Source: an uncultured Eubacterium sp. (lineage in GTDB: Bacteria; Bacillota; Clostridia; Lachnospirales; Lachnospiraceae). From it: a DNA stretch of 64,000 bases. The number at the start of each line of letters is the position of its first letter. Position 1 is the first letter of the stretch. The translations under genes and the position numbers were made by a program. Below are positions 24,978 through 32,939 of the stretch, piece by piece. The stretch spans positions 23,553 through 87,552 of the forward strand of contig CAJUBZ010000010.1 of assembly GCA_910584795.1 (NCBI GenBank), in the 5' to 3' direction. Under the pieces are notes generated by a model. That model had not been told where the DNA came from. It worked only from the letters and a program-made list of their open reading frames with translations, and did not search any database.

Positions 24978-25366
24978 TTTTTCCAAAGAAAGAAATCGTA
25001 GACAGAATTAAAAAAGAATATCCAAAAGGTACAAGGGTAGAACTTGTAGCAATGGATGATCCGTATAGCAAATTGGAACCAGGGGATAAGGGAACAGTAC
25101 AATTCGTTGATGATACTGGGACAATTCATGTAAATTGGGATAACCATAGCTGCCTCGGAGTCGTTTATGGTGAGGATTCATGTAATAAATTGCATACAGT
25201 AAAAACCATTTGCTATGGAAAAGAACGTGTCTGGGATAAAAGAGAAGATGCAGTAGCATTTTTCCTGAAGGCAATGGCAAGCAGTGAAGGGAGCGAACAG
25301 CAAAGATATGTTTTGATTTATAACAAGCTTCTTGAAGGATTAGATGAATGCAGTGATGAGGAATAA
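24974..25366 (+). CDS. DUF4314 domain protein
   Basis: A 130-residue protein. The N-terminal 65 residues (YPKGTRVELVAMDDPYSKLE, then PGDKGTVQFVDDTGTIHVNWD, then GEDSCNKL) form the DUF4314 beta-barrel, common in gut phages and mobile elements and of unknown function. The C-terminus is helical and acidic. It is translationally coupled (ATGA) to the previous gene and followed by the inverted repeat of the family B element. Confidence 0.7.
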   Translation: MIFPKKEIVDRIKKEYPKGTRVELVAMDDPYSKLEPGDKGTVQFVDDTGTIHVNWDNHSCLGVVYGEDSCNKLHTVKTICYGKERVWDKREDAVAFFLKAMASSEGSEQQRYVLIYNKLLEGLDECSDEE

Positions 25367-25370
25367 CCGT

Positions 25371-25455
25371 AATAATATACACAAAAAATGCAGAAATGAT
25401 TGTGTATATTATTGTCTGAAATAAGGTTGCTATTATGTGTGTTTAGAGTGATATA
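25371..25455 (+). promoter_or_regulatory. family B promoter, copy 2, with upstream inverted repeat
   Basis: A perfect 14-bp inverted repeat (AATAATATACACAA 25371-25384 and TTGTGTATATTATT 25400-25413) with a 15-nt loop lies 13 bp before TTGCTA (25427-25432), a 17-bp spacer ending TTTAGAGT and GATATA (25450-25455). Copy 3 at 27186 has nearly the same arms and the same loop length. The repeat could be a weak terminator, an activator site or both. Confidence 0.65.
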
Positions 25456-25496
25456 TATATACTACCGAAAGGAAAACATACAGGGAGGTTCAGAGA

Positions 25497-26438
25497 ATGA
25501 ACGAGAAAATAACAAACCAGATAAGAGAAATGAAAAAGCAGACAATCGGAGTTGAGGTTGAAATGAACAACATTACAAGGGAACACGCAGCAAGGGTTGC
25601 GGCAGACTTTTTTGAAGGAGGTCGCCATGAATACACAGCAGGAAGAAACGGTTACGACACATGGTCAGCATGGGATTTGCAGGGCAGAGAATGGAAGTTT
25701 CAAAAGGATGTAAGCATTCGCGGAGCAGAAAGTCAGAAGTGCGAACTTGTAACACCAATTTTAAAATACGAGGACATTGAAACATTGCAGCAACTTATAA
25801 GAGAGTTAAGACATGCCAGAGCAAAAAGCGATGCAACAAGGGGATGTGGAGTACATATTCACATCGGAGCAAAAGGACACACACCACAGAGCCTGAAAAA
25901 CCTGGCTAACATTATGGCAAGCCACGAAGAACTGATTGCAAAAGCCCTAAAACTTGACAGAGAAAGGATGAACAGGTTCTGCAGAACGGTAAACCCAATC
26001 TTTTTAGAGCAAGTAAACAAAAAGAAACCTAAAACGATGTCAAATCTTGCAGACATTTGGTACACAAGCAACGGAGCAAGCTACGGAAGAACACAACATT
26101 ATAATGACAGCAGATACCATATGCTTAACTTTCATGCAACATTTACGAAAGGAACAGTTGAGTTCAGGCTTTTCCAATTTGATGCACCTGAGGGTGGAAA
26201 ACGAAACGGTCTGCATGCCGGACAACTTAAAAGTTATATACAATTTTGTCTGGCATTAAGTCAGATGGCAAAAGAAGTAAGATTTGCAAGCTCCAAGCCA
26301 CAGCAAAACGAGAATCCAAAGTATGCAATGAGAACATGGCTTCTTCGACTTGGGTTTATCGGGGATGAATTTAAAACAGCGAGAGAAATACTTACAAAGA
26401 GACTAGAAGGAGATACGGCATTTAGAATTGCGAGATAA
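25497..26438 (+). CDS. amidoligase (glutamine-synthetase-like fold, Amidoligase_2 type)
   Basis: A 313-residue ATP-dependent COOH-NH2 ligase. The family signature is visible: TIGVEVEMNN near residue 20 (metal-binding E-x-E), WKFQKDVSIRG, CELVTPILKYED, then GCGVHIHIGA (H-x-H) and later TVEFRLFQFD with the active-site Arg. The family makes amide or peptide bonds and is known to occur in phages beside gamma-glutamylcyclotransferases. It ends in the LLRLGFIGDEFK tail shared with the 24324 protein. It probably tags a protein or makes a small peptide; the substrate is unknown. Confidence 0.85.
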   Translation: MNEKITNQIREMKKQTIGVEVEMNNITREHAARVAADFFEGGRHEYTAGRNGYDTWSAWDLQGREWKFQKDVSIRGAESQKCELVTPILKYEDIETLQQLIRELRHARAKSDATRGCGVHIHIGAKGHTPQSLKNLANIMASHEELIAKALKLDRERMNRFCRTVNPIFLEQVNKKKPKTMSNLADIWYTSNGASYGRTQHYNDSRYHMLNFHATFTKGTVEFRLFQFDAPEGGKRNGLHAGQLKSYIQFCLALSQMAKEVRFASSKPQQNENPKYAMRTWLLRLGFIGDEFKTAREILTKRLEGDTAFRIAR

Positions 26439-26457
26439 GAAGGAAACAGCCTTGTAT

Positions 26458-26507
26458 TACCTTACCCGCCACGAGCGGGCTTAAGGTGGTAGAAGGGTAT
26501 TCCCTTC
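26458..26507 (+). other. two stable hairpins between amidoligase and GGCT genes
   Basis: ACCTTACCCGC pairs with GCGGGCTTAAGGT at 26459-26487, and GAAGGG-TATT-CCCTTC follows at 26492-26507. There is no T run, so these are probably mRNA structures for processing or translational tuning of the GGCT gene, whose ribosome-binding site follows. Confidence 0.5.
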
Positions 26508-26525
26508 GGAAAGGAAGTATGTGAT

Positions 26526-27008
26526 ATGAAGAAAAGATACTACATAGCTTATGGAAGTAACCTAAACATTGCACAAATGAGAATAAGGTGTCCAAAAGCC
26601 AGAGTTATTGGCACAGCAGTTGTGCCGGATTATGAACTTTTATTTAAGGGGAGCAAAACAGGTTCGTACCTTACCATTGAACCCAAGAAGGGTTCAAGTG
26701 TTCCAGTTGCCGTGTGGGAAACTACAGAGAGTGACGAAGCAGCACTTGACAGATATGAGGGATTTCCGACATTTTATTACAAAAAGGAAATGAAACTTCC
26801 AATCGCTGGAATTAGGAGCAGAAAGGAAAGAATCAGAAAGACCTATGTGTACATCATGCATGAGGAAAGACCTGTTGGAATGCCGAGTGCACACTATATT
26901 GATACCTGTATGATAGGATATATGACATTTGGATTTGATTTGGAAATCCTGCATGAAGCACTAGAAAAGAGCAGGAGGAAGTGTGATGAAGAAAGAAGAA
27001 ATAATTAA
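26526..27008 (+). CDS. gamma-glutamylcyclotransferase-like protein (GGCT/AIG2 family)
   Basis: A 160-residue GGCT-fold protein. YYIAYGSNLNIAQM at residues 4-17 is the conserved substrate-binding loop, and VAVWETTESDEAALDRYEGF holds the catalytic glutamate region. The family cleaves gamma-glutamyl-amine bonds with cyclisation to 5-oxoproline. Beside an amidoligase it would reverse or trim the ligase product, the pairing described for phage and bacterial amidoligase operons. It overlaps the next gene by 23 bases. Confidence 0.85.
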   Translation: MKKRYYIAYGSNLNIAQMRIRCPKARVIGTAVVPDYELLFKGSKTGSYLTIEPKKGSSVPVAVWETTESDEAALDRYEGFPTFYYKKEMKLPIAGIRSRKERIRKTYVYIMHEERPVGMPSAHYIDTCMIGYMTFGFDLEILHEALEKSRRKCDEERRNN

Positions 27009-27189
27009 AGAAAAAATCTGTTCGAAATGTGGCAACATTTACAGGGGAGTTCCGGCATTGTCAAGGGTTGACGGAAAAACGCAAATCTGCCCCGATTGTG
27101 GAACGAGAGAGGCTCTTGAAAGCATCGGCATAAAGATGCAGGAGCAGGACGAGATATTAAAAATCATTCATAACAATATGCCGGCATAA
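26986..27189 (+). CDS. small zinc-ribbon protein
   Basis: A 67-residue protein; ATG 26986 follows AGGAGG inside the end of the GGCT gene. CSKCGNIYRGVPAL and CPDCGTREALES give two CxxC pairs for one zinc. A C-terminal helix follows. It is probably an adaptor or nucleic-acid-binding accessory of the amidoligase/GGCT pair. Confidence 0.7.
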   Translation: MKKEEIIKEKICSKCGNIYRGVPALSRVDGKTQICPDCGTREALESIGIKMQEQDEILKIIHNNMPA

Positions 27190-27269
27190 TATACACAATT
27201 TATGTATAAATCTTTGTGTATTTTATAACCTTAAATCCAGTTGATAAATAGTGTGTTTAGAGTGATATA
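27186..27269 (+). promoter_or_regulatory. family B promoter, copy 3, with upstream inverted repeat
   Basis: ATAATATACACAA (27186-27198) and TTGTGTATTTTAT (27214-27226) pair with one mismatch around a 15-nt loop. TTGATA (27241-27246), a 17-bp spacer ending TTTAGAGT, and GATATA (27264-27269) follow. The arms, loop length and distance repeat those of the copy at 25371. Confidence 0.65.
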
Positions 27270-27311
27270 TATAATACCGAAAGGGAAAAAATATAAACGG
27301 AGGAACATACC

Positions 27312-27680
27312 ATGAAAGAGATTAGAAGATTTGAGGAGATTATTGAATCACAGAAAAACATCAGCCTGAAAGAAGAAGGAATTAATTACACACTTTTTTG
27401 GGCATACAGAACGGCAAAAGAAGAGTTGGGGAATGACCTTATTGATTTTAACGAGGTCATTTGGGATCATGATGTTTTGGAAATTGTAGAAACATTAAAG
27501 GCAGAAGGAATTGATGAATTTACGATAAGCTCCACATTTTCAAGTCTGATTAAGATTATTGCAGAGTTTGAAAAACACGGAGTTTACATGAACGGGTTAA
27601 CAACCGTAAATGCAAGAAATAAAGACTGGCAAACAGGAGAAAATGAAAAGATTCCTGCAATTAAAATGAGAGTATTATAA
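27312..27680 (+). CDS. hypothetical phage protein (122 aa)
   Basis: Acidic, mainly helical protein (EIIESQKNISLKEEGINYTL at the start, then IDEFTISSTFSSLIKIIAEF). The segment after it, FEKHGVYMNGLTTVN, recurs in small proteins of gut mobile elements, but no function is known to me. GGAGG precedes the ATG, a family B promoter precedes the gene, and a terminator closes it. Confidence 0.6.
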   Translation: MKEIRRFEEIIESQKNISLKEEGINYTLFWAYRTAKEELGNDLIDFNEVIWDHDVLEIVETLKAEGIDEFTISSTFSSLIKIIAEFEKHGVYMNGLTTVNARNKDWQTGENEKIPAIKMRVL

Positions 27681-27688
27681 AAACAAAG

Positions 27689-27712
27689 AAAGAGCCTGTG
27701 GGCTCTTTTTTG
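27689..27712 (+). terminator. intrinsic terminator before the large terminase
   Basis: AAAGAGCC-TGTG-GGCTCTTT with a T run; it separates the family B regulon from the head genes. Confidence 0.8.
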
Positions 27713-27731
27713 TTGCAGAAAAGAGGAGTAA

Positions 27732-29330
27732 ATGGCAAAGAAGAAATTTGAACCAACAAGGTTTATGGCTGAAGGTTCATATTACGATAAAGAGCAGGCA
27801 GATTATGTAGTAACATTTATAGAATGTCTTTGCCATACAAAAGGCAAATGGGCAGGAAAGCCGTTTGAATTATTACCGTGGCAGGAAGAAATAATTCGTA
27901 ATATTTTCGGTATTCTTAAAGAAAACGGAAAGAGACAGTTTACAACAGCGTACATAGAAATCCCAAAGAAGAACGGTAAGTCAGAACTGGCAGCGGCTAT
28001 TGCACTTTATTTACTGTTCGGTGACGGAGAGGCATCGCCGGAAGTATACGGAGCCGCAGCCGACAGACAACAGGCATCAATTGTATTTGATGTAGGCAAA
28101 GTGATGTGTGAGATGACACCGGCTCTTGAAAAGAGAAGCAAGATAAAGGTTGCAACAAAGCGAATTGACAATATTTATAACAACGGATTTTATCAGGTAT
28201 TATCAGCTGAAGTAGGAACAAAGCACGGATTAAATGTCAGTGGTCTTGTTCTTGATGAGGTGCATGCACAGCCAAACAGAAAACTGTATGACGTGTTAAC
28301 AAAAGGTTCAGGAGATGCGAGAGAACAGCCGTTATACTTTTTGATTACTACAGCAGGCAATGATACAAATTCCATTTGTTATGAATTGCACCAAAAAGCA
28401 GTCGATATCATTGAGGGGAGAAAAACGGATCCTACATTCTATCCGGTAATATTTGGTGCATCAGAAGATGAAGATTGGACAGATCCAGAGGTTTGGAAAA
28501 GAGCTAACCCTTCGCTAGGAGAAACGATACAGATGGAAAAGGTTGTAGCAGCCTGCGAATCTGCAAAGCAGAATCCGGCAGAGGAGAACAGTTTCAGACA
28601 GTTAAGACTTAATCAGTGGGTAAAACAGTCAGTACGTTGGATGCCAATGGATAAATGGGATGCCTGTAATTTTGCAGTAGATGAAAAATCACTTGAGGGA
28701 CGAGTCTGCTACGGTGGTCTTGACTTATCAAGTACGACAGACCTTACAGCTTTTTGTTTGGTGTTTCCACCGGAAGATGAGGAGGACAAATATCAGGTTT
28801 TACCATATTTTTGGTTGCCGGAAGAAACACTTGATTTAAGAGTAAGAAGAGATCATGTAAATTATGATTTGTGGGAAAGGCAGGGATACATATACACTAC
28901 AGAAGGCAATGTGGTTCATTATGGATATATTGAAAAGTTCATAGAAAAACTTGGAGAGAGATTTAACATTCGTGAGATTGCATTTGACCGATGGGGTGCT
29001 GTACAGATGGTACAGAACCTTGAAAATTCAGGTTTTACTGTAGTAGCAATGGGACAGGGATTTGCGTCAATGTCTCCACCGACAAAGGAACTGATGAAGC
29101 TGACTCTTGAAAAGAAAATCGCACATGGAGGACATCCGGTTTTAAGATGGAATATGGATAATATATTTATAAGGCAAGATCCCGCAGGAAATATTAAGGC
29201 TGACAAAGCAAAGTCAACTGAAAAGATTGACGGTGCGATAGCTCTTATTATGGCACTTGATAGGGCAATTAGAAATGATGGTGTAAGTATGGGAAGCGTA
29301 TATGATGAGAGAGGTATCATTACAATTTAG
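27732..29330 (+). CDS. terL: terminase large subunit
   Basis: The 532-residue packaging motor. The N-terminal ATPase has IEIPKKNGKSELAAAIA near 76-92 (Walker A variant) and LVLDEVHAQ near 173-181 (Walker B plus catalytic Glu). The C-terminal nuclease has YGGLDLSSTTDLTAF near 334 (first Asp), REIAFDRWGA and DGAIALIMALDRA near the end. Terminase_1/HK97-like lineage. GAGGAG lies before the ATG. It is 8 kb from the small subunit because accessory genes have been inserted between them. Confidence 0.95.
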   Translation: MAKKKFEPTRFMAEGSYYDKEQADYVVTFIECLCHTKGKWAGKPFELLPWQEEIIRNIFGILKENGKRQFTTAYIEIPKKNGKSELAAAIALYLLFGDGEASPEVYGAAADRQQASIVFDVGKVMCEMTPALEKRSKIKVATKRIDNIYNNGFYQVLSAEVGTKHGLNVSGLVLDEVHAQPNRKLYDVLTKGSGDAREQPLYFLITTAGNDTNSICYELHQKAVDIIEGRKTDPTFYPVIFGASEDEDWTDPEVWKRANPSLGETIQMEKVVAACESAKQNPAEENSFRQLRLNQWVKQSVRWMPMDKWDACNFAVDEKSLEGRVCYGGLDLSSTTDLTAFCLVFPPEDEEDKYQVLPYFWLPEETLDLRVRRDHVNYDLWERQGYIYTTEGNVVHYGYIEKFIEKLGERFNIREIAFDRWGAVQMVQNLENSGFTVVAMGQGFASMSPPTKELMKLTLEKKIAHGGHPVLRWNMDNIFIRQDPAGNIKADKAKSTEKIDGAIALIMALDRAIRNDGVSMGSVYDERGIITI

Positions 29331-29342
29331 GGGAAATTTTTG

Positions 29343-29411
29343 CTGATATACTACGCATATCAGACTTTTGTATATCTGTCAAGATATACAAAAGTATAAA
29401 AATAAATATTG
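29343..29411 (+). repeat. family A two-hairpin element, copy 2 (divergent second stem)
   Basis: CTGATAT-N7-ATATCAG at 29343-29363, with the same TACTACGC centre as the other copies but its outer pair changed from G-C to C-G. The second stem, ACTTTTGTATATCT-GTCA-AGATATACAAAAGT (29364-29395), has a different sequence from the other copies yet is perfectly paired over 14 bp. The end is AATAAATATTG. The compensatory differences argue that the structure itself is selected. Confidence 0.7.
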
Positions 29412-29475
29412 TTCTTTAAATTAAACAAGCATCTATCGTTGGTAGGTGATTGTTTGATTCAATGAAGGAGGTACA

Positions 29476-30813
29476 ATGAGCGTAATAAAAATAAAGGTTG
29501 ATAATGAAATGGCAACCATCATGAAGGGAACAACAGAAGAAATCAACAGTGGAGATATTAAGACTGTAAGCATTGAGTTTTCCTTTTCAAAAGAGTGGAA
29601 TGGATATAAGAAAACAGTAGTCATTTATACAGGAGTATATGATAGGGACAAAGCAGTAAGAATACTTATGTCGGATGACAAAGTGTATGGTGGGGATATT
29701 CCTTCTTCCATTTTTAAGGAAAGCTGTTACTTAAGCATTGGTGTGTTTGGAGACAATGATAATGGTCAAAGAATTACAAGCAGTATCGTGACAAAGAAGA
29801 TTAATATGGGAACACCGACTGATGAGGAAGAAGATATAGACATCAGCCTTTATAATCAGATAATAAGGGAACTGATTTGTTTAGAGAGAACGAGCGAGGA
29901 GATAGATGAAAAAATTGCTTCCGGCACAACTCTTCTTAACAATACTTTAAACAGTATCTTGAGTCAGGTGGAAAGTGCAAAGAGCAATGCATTTGATGCC
30001 ATAACCTCCCATGTTACTGGGCATATGGATAATCTAAACAGCGTAACAAATGTTAATCTTTCACATATTAACTCGTTAGCTGATGGAAGAATGCAGAACA
30101 TTGAAGCATCAGGAAATACAGCTGTGGCAAATATTAATGATGCAATGGCGAGAGCATTAACAGAGCTTGACAGGGAAACCACAAACCTTATCAATAAGAT
30201 TATTACTGCAGTAAATGAGCAGATGACAAATGTTACAAATACAGTAAATAGTCATATAGCAAATATTAACAGCCTTGCAAACGGACATATTTTAGGAATG
30301 GCAAATGCAGCGAATGGCCATATCGGAAATATTAATAACGTTGCAGATGGTCATATCACAAATCTCAATAATGTAACCAATGTAAACCTTACCAAAATTA
30401 CAGACATGGGTGAGGAAAAACTGATTCAGATAAGGCAGGAAGCAGATGAAATAGCAGAGACGGTAAAAGAGAAGGCATTCAATGTTGGTGTTGAAATCAT
30501 ATCTGCTGATAAGGTTAAAAGACTTGAAGAAAATAAACTGTATTTTATTCTGGATGGAAGGGGAAAAACAATAAAAGTCTACGGCATGGACGGAGAAGTT
30601 GCATTCAGTACACCTGCAACACACGTTATTGCAATGACTGGAACAAAAGACAGGTATGGAATGGTTACTGCGGCACTTCTCTATTTCGATCCTGAACAGA
30701 ATGCCTTCGTATCTGATTATGTCGCTGCAGGGATGGAAGGAAATGATAATGTAAGGGTAGAAGTATCATATACCAGCGGCTCTGTTGAAGTTACCATTGG
30801 AAACACGGTTTAA
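29476..30813 (+). CDS. fibre-like phage protein (BppU-like N-terminus), probable cargo
   Basis: A 445-residue protein. The N-terminal 130 residues are beta-rich (EEINSGDIKTVSIEFSFSKE, then GDIPSSIFKESCYLSIGVFG), resembling the attachment domain of upper-baseplate or fibre proteins. Residues about 150-340 are a long helical or triple-stranded repeat (NVNLSHINSLADGRM, NGHIGNINNVADGHI, TNLNNVTNVNLTKI). A C-terminal beta domain follows. A receptor-binding or baseplate role is likely, but it lies between large terminase and portal, far from the tail genes, behind a family A element, so it looks inserted. Confidence 0.6.
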   Translation: MSVIKIKVDNEMATIMKGTTEEINSGDIKTVSIEFSFSKEWNGYKKTVVIYTGVYDRDKAVRILMSDDKVYGGDIPSSIFKESCYLSIGVFGDNDNGQRITSSIVTKKINMGTPTDEEEDIDISLYNQIIRELICLERTSEEIDEKIASGTTLLNNTLNSILSQVESAKSNAFDAITSHVTGHMDNLNSVTNVNLSHINSLADGRMQNIEASGNTAVANINDAMARALTELDRETTNLINKIITAVNEQMTNVTNTVNSHIANINSLANGHILGMANAANGHIGNINNVADGHITNLNNVTNVNLTKITDMGEEKLIQIRQEADEIAETVKEKAFNVGVEIISADKVKRLEENKLYFILDGRGKTIKVYGMDGEVAFSTPATHVIAMTGTKDRYGMVTAALLYFDPEQNAFVSDYVAAGMEGNDNVRVEVSYTSGSVEVTIGNTV

Positions 30814-30828
30814 GAAAAGGATGAGATT

Positions 30829-32142
30829 ATGGGAATTGGAAAATTATTAGGAGTTGGAAAATCAAGGGATAAGCCGGTAACGGATAAATACAGCAACGGA
30901 GAATATTCGTTTTTGTTTGGAAGAAGTACGAGCGGTAAATCTGTAAATGAAATGACAGCCATGCAGACAACAGCAGTATATGCGTGTGTAAGAATTTTGT
31001 CAGAGGCAATTGCATCTCTTCCGATTCACATATATAAAATGGGAGATAAAAGTAAGGAAAGGGTATTTAACCATCCTCTTTACAATATTTTACATGATGA
31101 ACCAAATCCGGAGATGACTTCATTTGTGTTTAGGGAAACACTTATGAGTCATCTTTTAATTTGGGGAAATGCTTATGCACAGATTATCAGAAATGGTAAG
31201 GGAGAGGTGGTTGCATTGTATCCGTTAATGCCAAACAAGATAGATGTGGAAAGAGATAACAAAGGAAATCTTGTGTATATCTATAGCAGATATTCGGATG
31301 AGAATCCAACCATAAATAAGTATGGTCAGATTGTTCTTAAAGCAGATGAGGTTTTACATATACCGGGACTTGGGTTTGACGGTTTAATTGGATATTCTCC
31401 CATTGCCATGGCAAGAAATGCAGTAGGAATGACTATGGCCTGTGAGGAATACGGTGCGAGCTTTTTTGCAAACGGTGCAAATCCCGGAGGTGTACTTGAA
31501 CATCCGGGAATACTGAAAGATCCGTCAAAGGTAAGGGAATCATGGAATTCTGTGTATCGTGGCTCAAACAATGCCCACAAGATTGCTGTTTTGGAAGAAG
31601 GAATGAAATATCAGCAGATAGGAATCCCGCCGGAGGAAGCACAGTTTCTTGAAACGAGAAAGTTTCAAATAAATGAAATAGCAAGACTTTATCGAATTCC
31701 CCCACATATGGTGGGAGATTTGGAAAAGTCCAGTTTTTCAAATATAGAACAGCAGTCGCTTGAATTTGTTAAGTACACTCTTGACCCGTGGGTAATCAGA
31801 TGGGAACAGGCATTAAGGAAAGCCTTGCTTCTTCCAACGGAGAAAAAAGAGTATGCAATAAAGTTAAATGTTGATGGTCTGCTTCGTGGTGATTATCAGA
31901 GCAGAATGAACGGTTATGCAACCGGCAGACAAAATGGCTGGCTTTCTACTAACGATATAAGGGAAATGGAAGATATGAATCCGTTGTCTGATGAGGAAGG
32001 AGGAAATCTGTATCTTATTAACGGAAGCATGACAAAGCTGAAGGATGCAGGAGCATTTGCAAAGACAGACAATTCGGAAAATGATGATAATACGGAAAGT
32101 ACAGCTGAAGAAATAGAGGATAAAAAAATAAGGAGGTTCTGA
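30829..32142 (+). CDS. portal protein (HK97 family)
   Basis: A 437-residue protein forming the dodecameric head vertex through which DNA enters. Typical segments: MTAMQTTAVYACVRILSEAI near residue 43, LLIWGNAYAQIIRN, VLHIPGLGFDGLIGYSPI, RLYRIPPHMVGDLEKSSFS and NIEQQSLEFVKYTLDPWVIR. It is translationally coupled to the protease gene (shared base at 32142). Confidence 0.95.
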   Translation: MGIGKLLGVGKSRDKPVTDKYSNGEYSFLFGRSTSGKSVNEMTAMQTTAVYACVRILSEAIASLPIHIYKMGDKSKERVFNHPLYNILHDEPNPEMTSFVFRETLMSHLLIWGNAYAQIIRNGKGEVVALYPLMPNKIDVERDNKGNLVYIYSRYSDENPTINKYGQIVLKADEVLHIPGLGFDGLIGYSPIAMARNAVGMTMACEEYGASFFANGANPGGVLEHPGILKDPSKVRESWNSVYRGSNNAHKIAVLEEGMKYQQIGIPPEEAQFLETRKFQINEIARLYRIPPHMVGDLEKSSFSNIEQQSLEFVKYTLDPWVIRWEQALRKALLLPTEKKEYAIKLNVDGLLRGDYQSRMNGYATGRQNGWLSTNDIREMEDMNPLSDEEGGNLYLINGSMTKLKDAGAFAKTDNSENDDNTESTAEEIEDKKIRRF

Positions 32143-32930
32143 TGAAGAGAAAATTTTGGAATTGGGTAAGGAATGAAGCAGAGGGTGGAAGAACTCTCTT
32201 TTTAAATGGGGAAATATCCGATGAAACGTGGTATGGAGATGAGGTTACACCACAGTTGTTTAAGGATGAACTTTTAAACGGTAAGGGGGATGTTACCGTG
32301 TGGATTAATTCTCCGGGTGGTGATGTGTTTGCGGCAGCACAGATATACAACATGCTAAAAGACTATGGTGGAAATATTACGGTAAAGATTGATTCGATTG
32401 CTGCATCAGCTGCATCCGTAATTGCAATGGCAGGAAACAGAGTGTGTATGTCCCCCGTGGCAATGATGATGATACATAATCCTGCCACCGTGGCAATGGG
32501 TGATACGAAAGAAATGGAAAAAGCCATTGATATGTTAAATGAGGTTAAGGAGAGCATTATTAATGCCTATGAGAGCAAATCAGGATTGTCAAGAAACAAG
32601 ATTGCAAAACTTATGGATCAGGAGAGCTGGTTTAATGCCAAGAAAGCCTTGGATCTTGGTTTTGCAGATGAAATTCTGTTTAACAAGGATAAGGATGATG
32701 AGAAGGAAGATATCAAAATAGGAGAAGAAGATGATGAGCCGGAAGAAGGCAAAGAAGATAATCAGGAAGATGATGACGAAGAGGATGAAAAAAAGAAAAA
32801 CAGTCTTGAGGCTATCATGTTCCAGAGAAAGTCAGTAACTAATTCTTTTTTTAACAAAGTGGAAGATGAGACGAAAGGAAAAACACCGATAGCACAGTTG
32901 GAAAAGAGATTAAATTTATTAAAACCGTAG
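32142..32930 (+). CDS. ClpP-like prohead protease
   Basis: A 262-residue S14 (ClpP-type) maturation protease. WINSPGGDVFAAAQIYNML is the oxyanion region, SIAASAASVIAMAG carries the nucleophilic serine (about 88), and MMMIHNPATVAMGD holds the histidine. Residues about 185-225 form a highly acidic linker (EEDDEPEEGK and on), followed by a short tail that may serve as scaffold or be self-cleaved. It processes the capsid protein encoded next. Confidence 0.95.
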   Translation: MKRKFWNWVRNEAEGGRTLFLNGEISDETWYGDEVTPQLFKDELLNGKGDVTVWINSPGGDVFAAAQIYNMLKDYGGNITVKIDSIAASAASVIAMAGNRVCMSPVAMMMIHNPATVAMGDTKEMEKAIDMLNEVKESIINAYESKSGLSRNKIAKLMDQESWFNAKKALDLGFADEILFNKDKDDEKEDIKIGEEDDEPEEGKEDNQEDDDEEDEKKKNSLEAIMFQRKSVTNSFFNKVEDETKGKTPIAQLEKRLNLLKP

Positions 32931-32939
32931 GAGGCATAT

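Noticed and set aside
29476..30813. Variable-repeat fibre gene as a diversity-generating retroelement target
   Set aside because: No reverse transcriptase or template repeat is present in the window.
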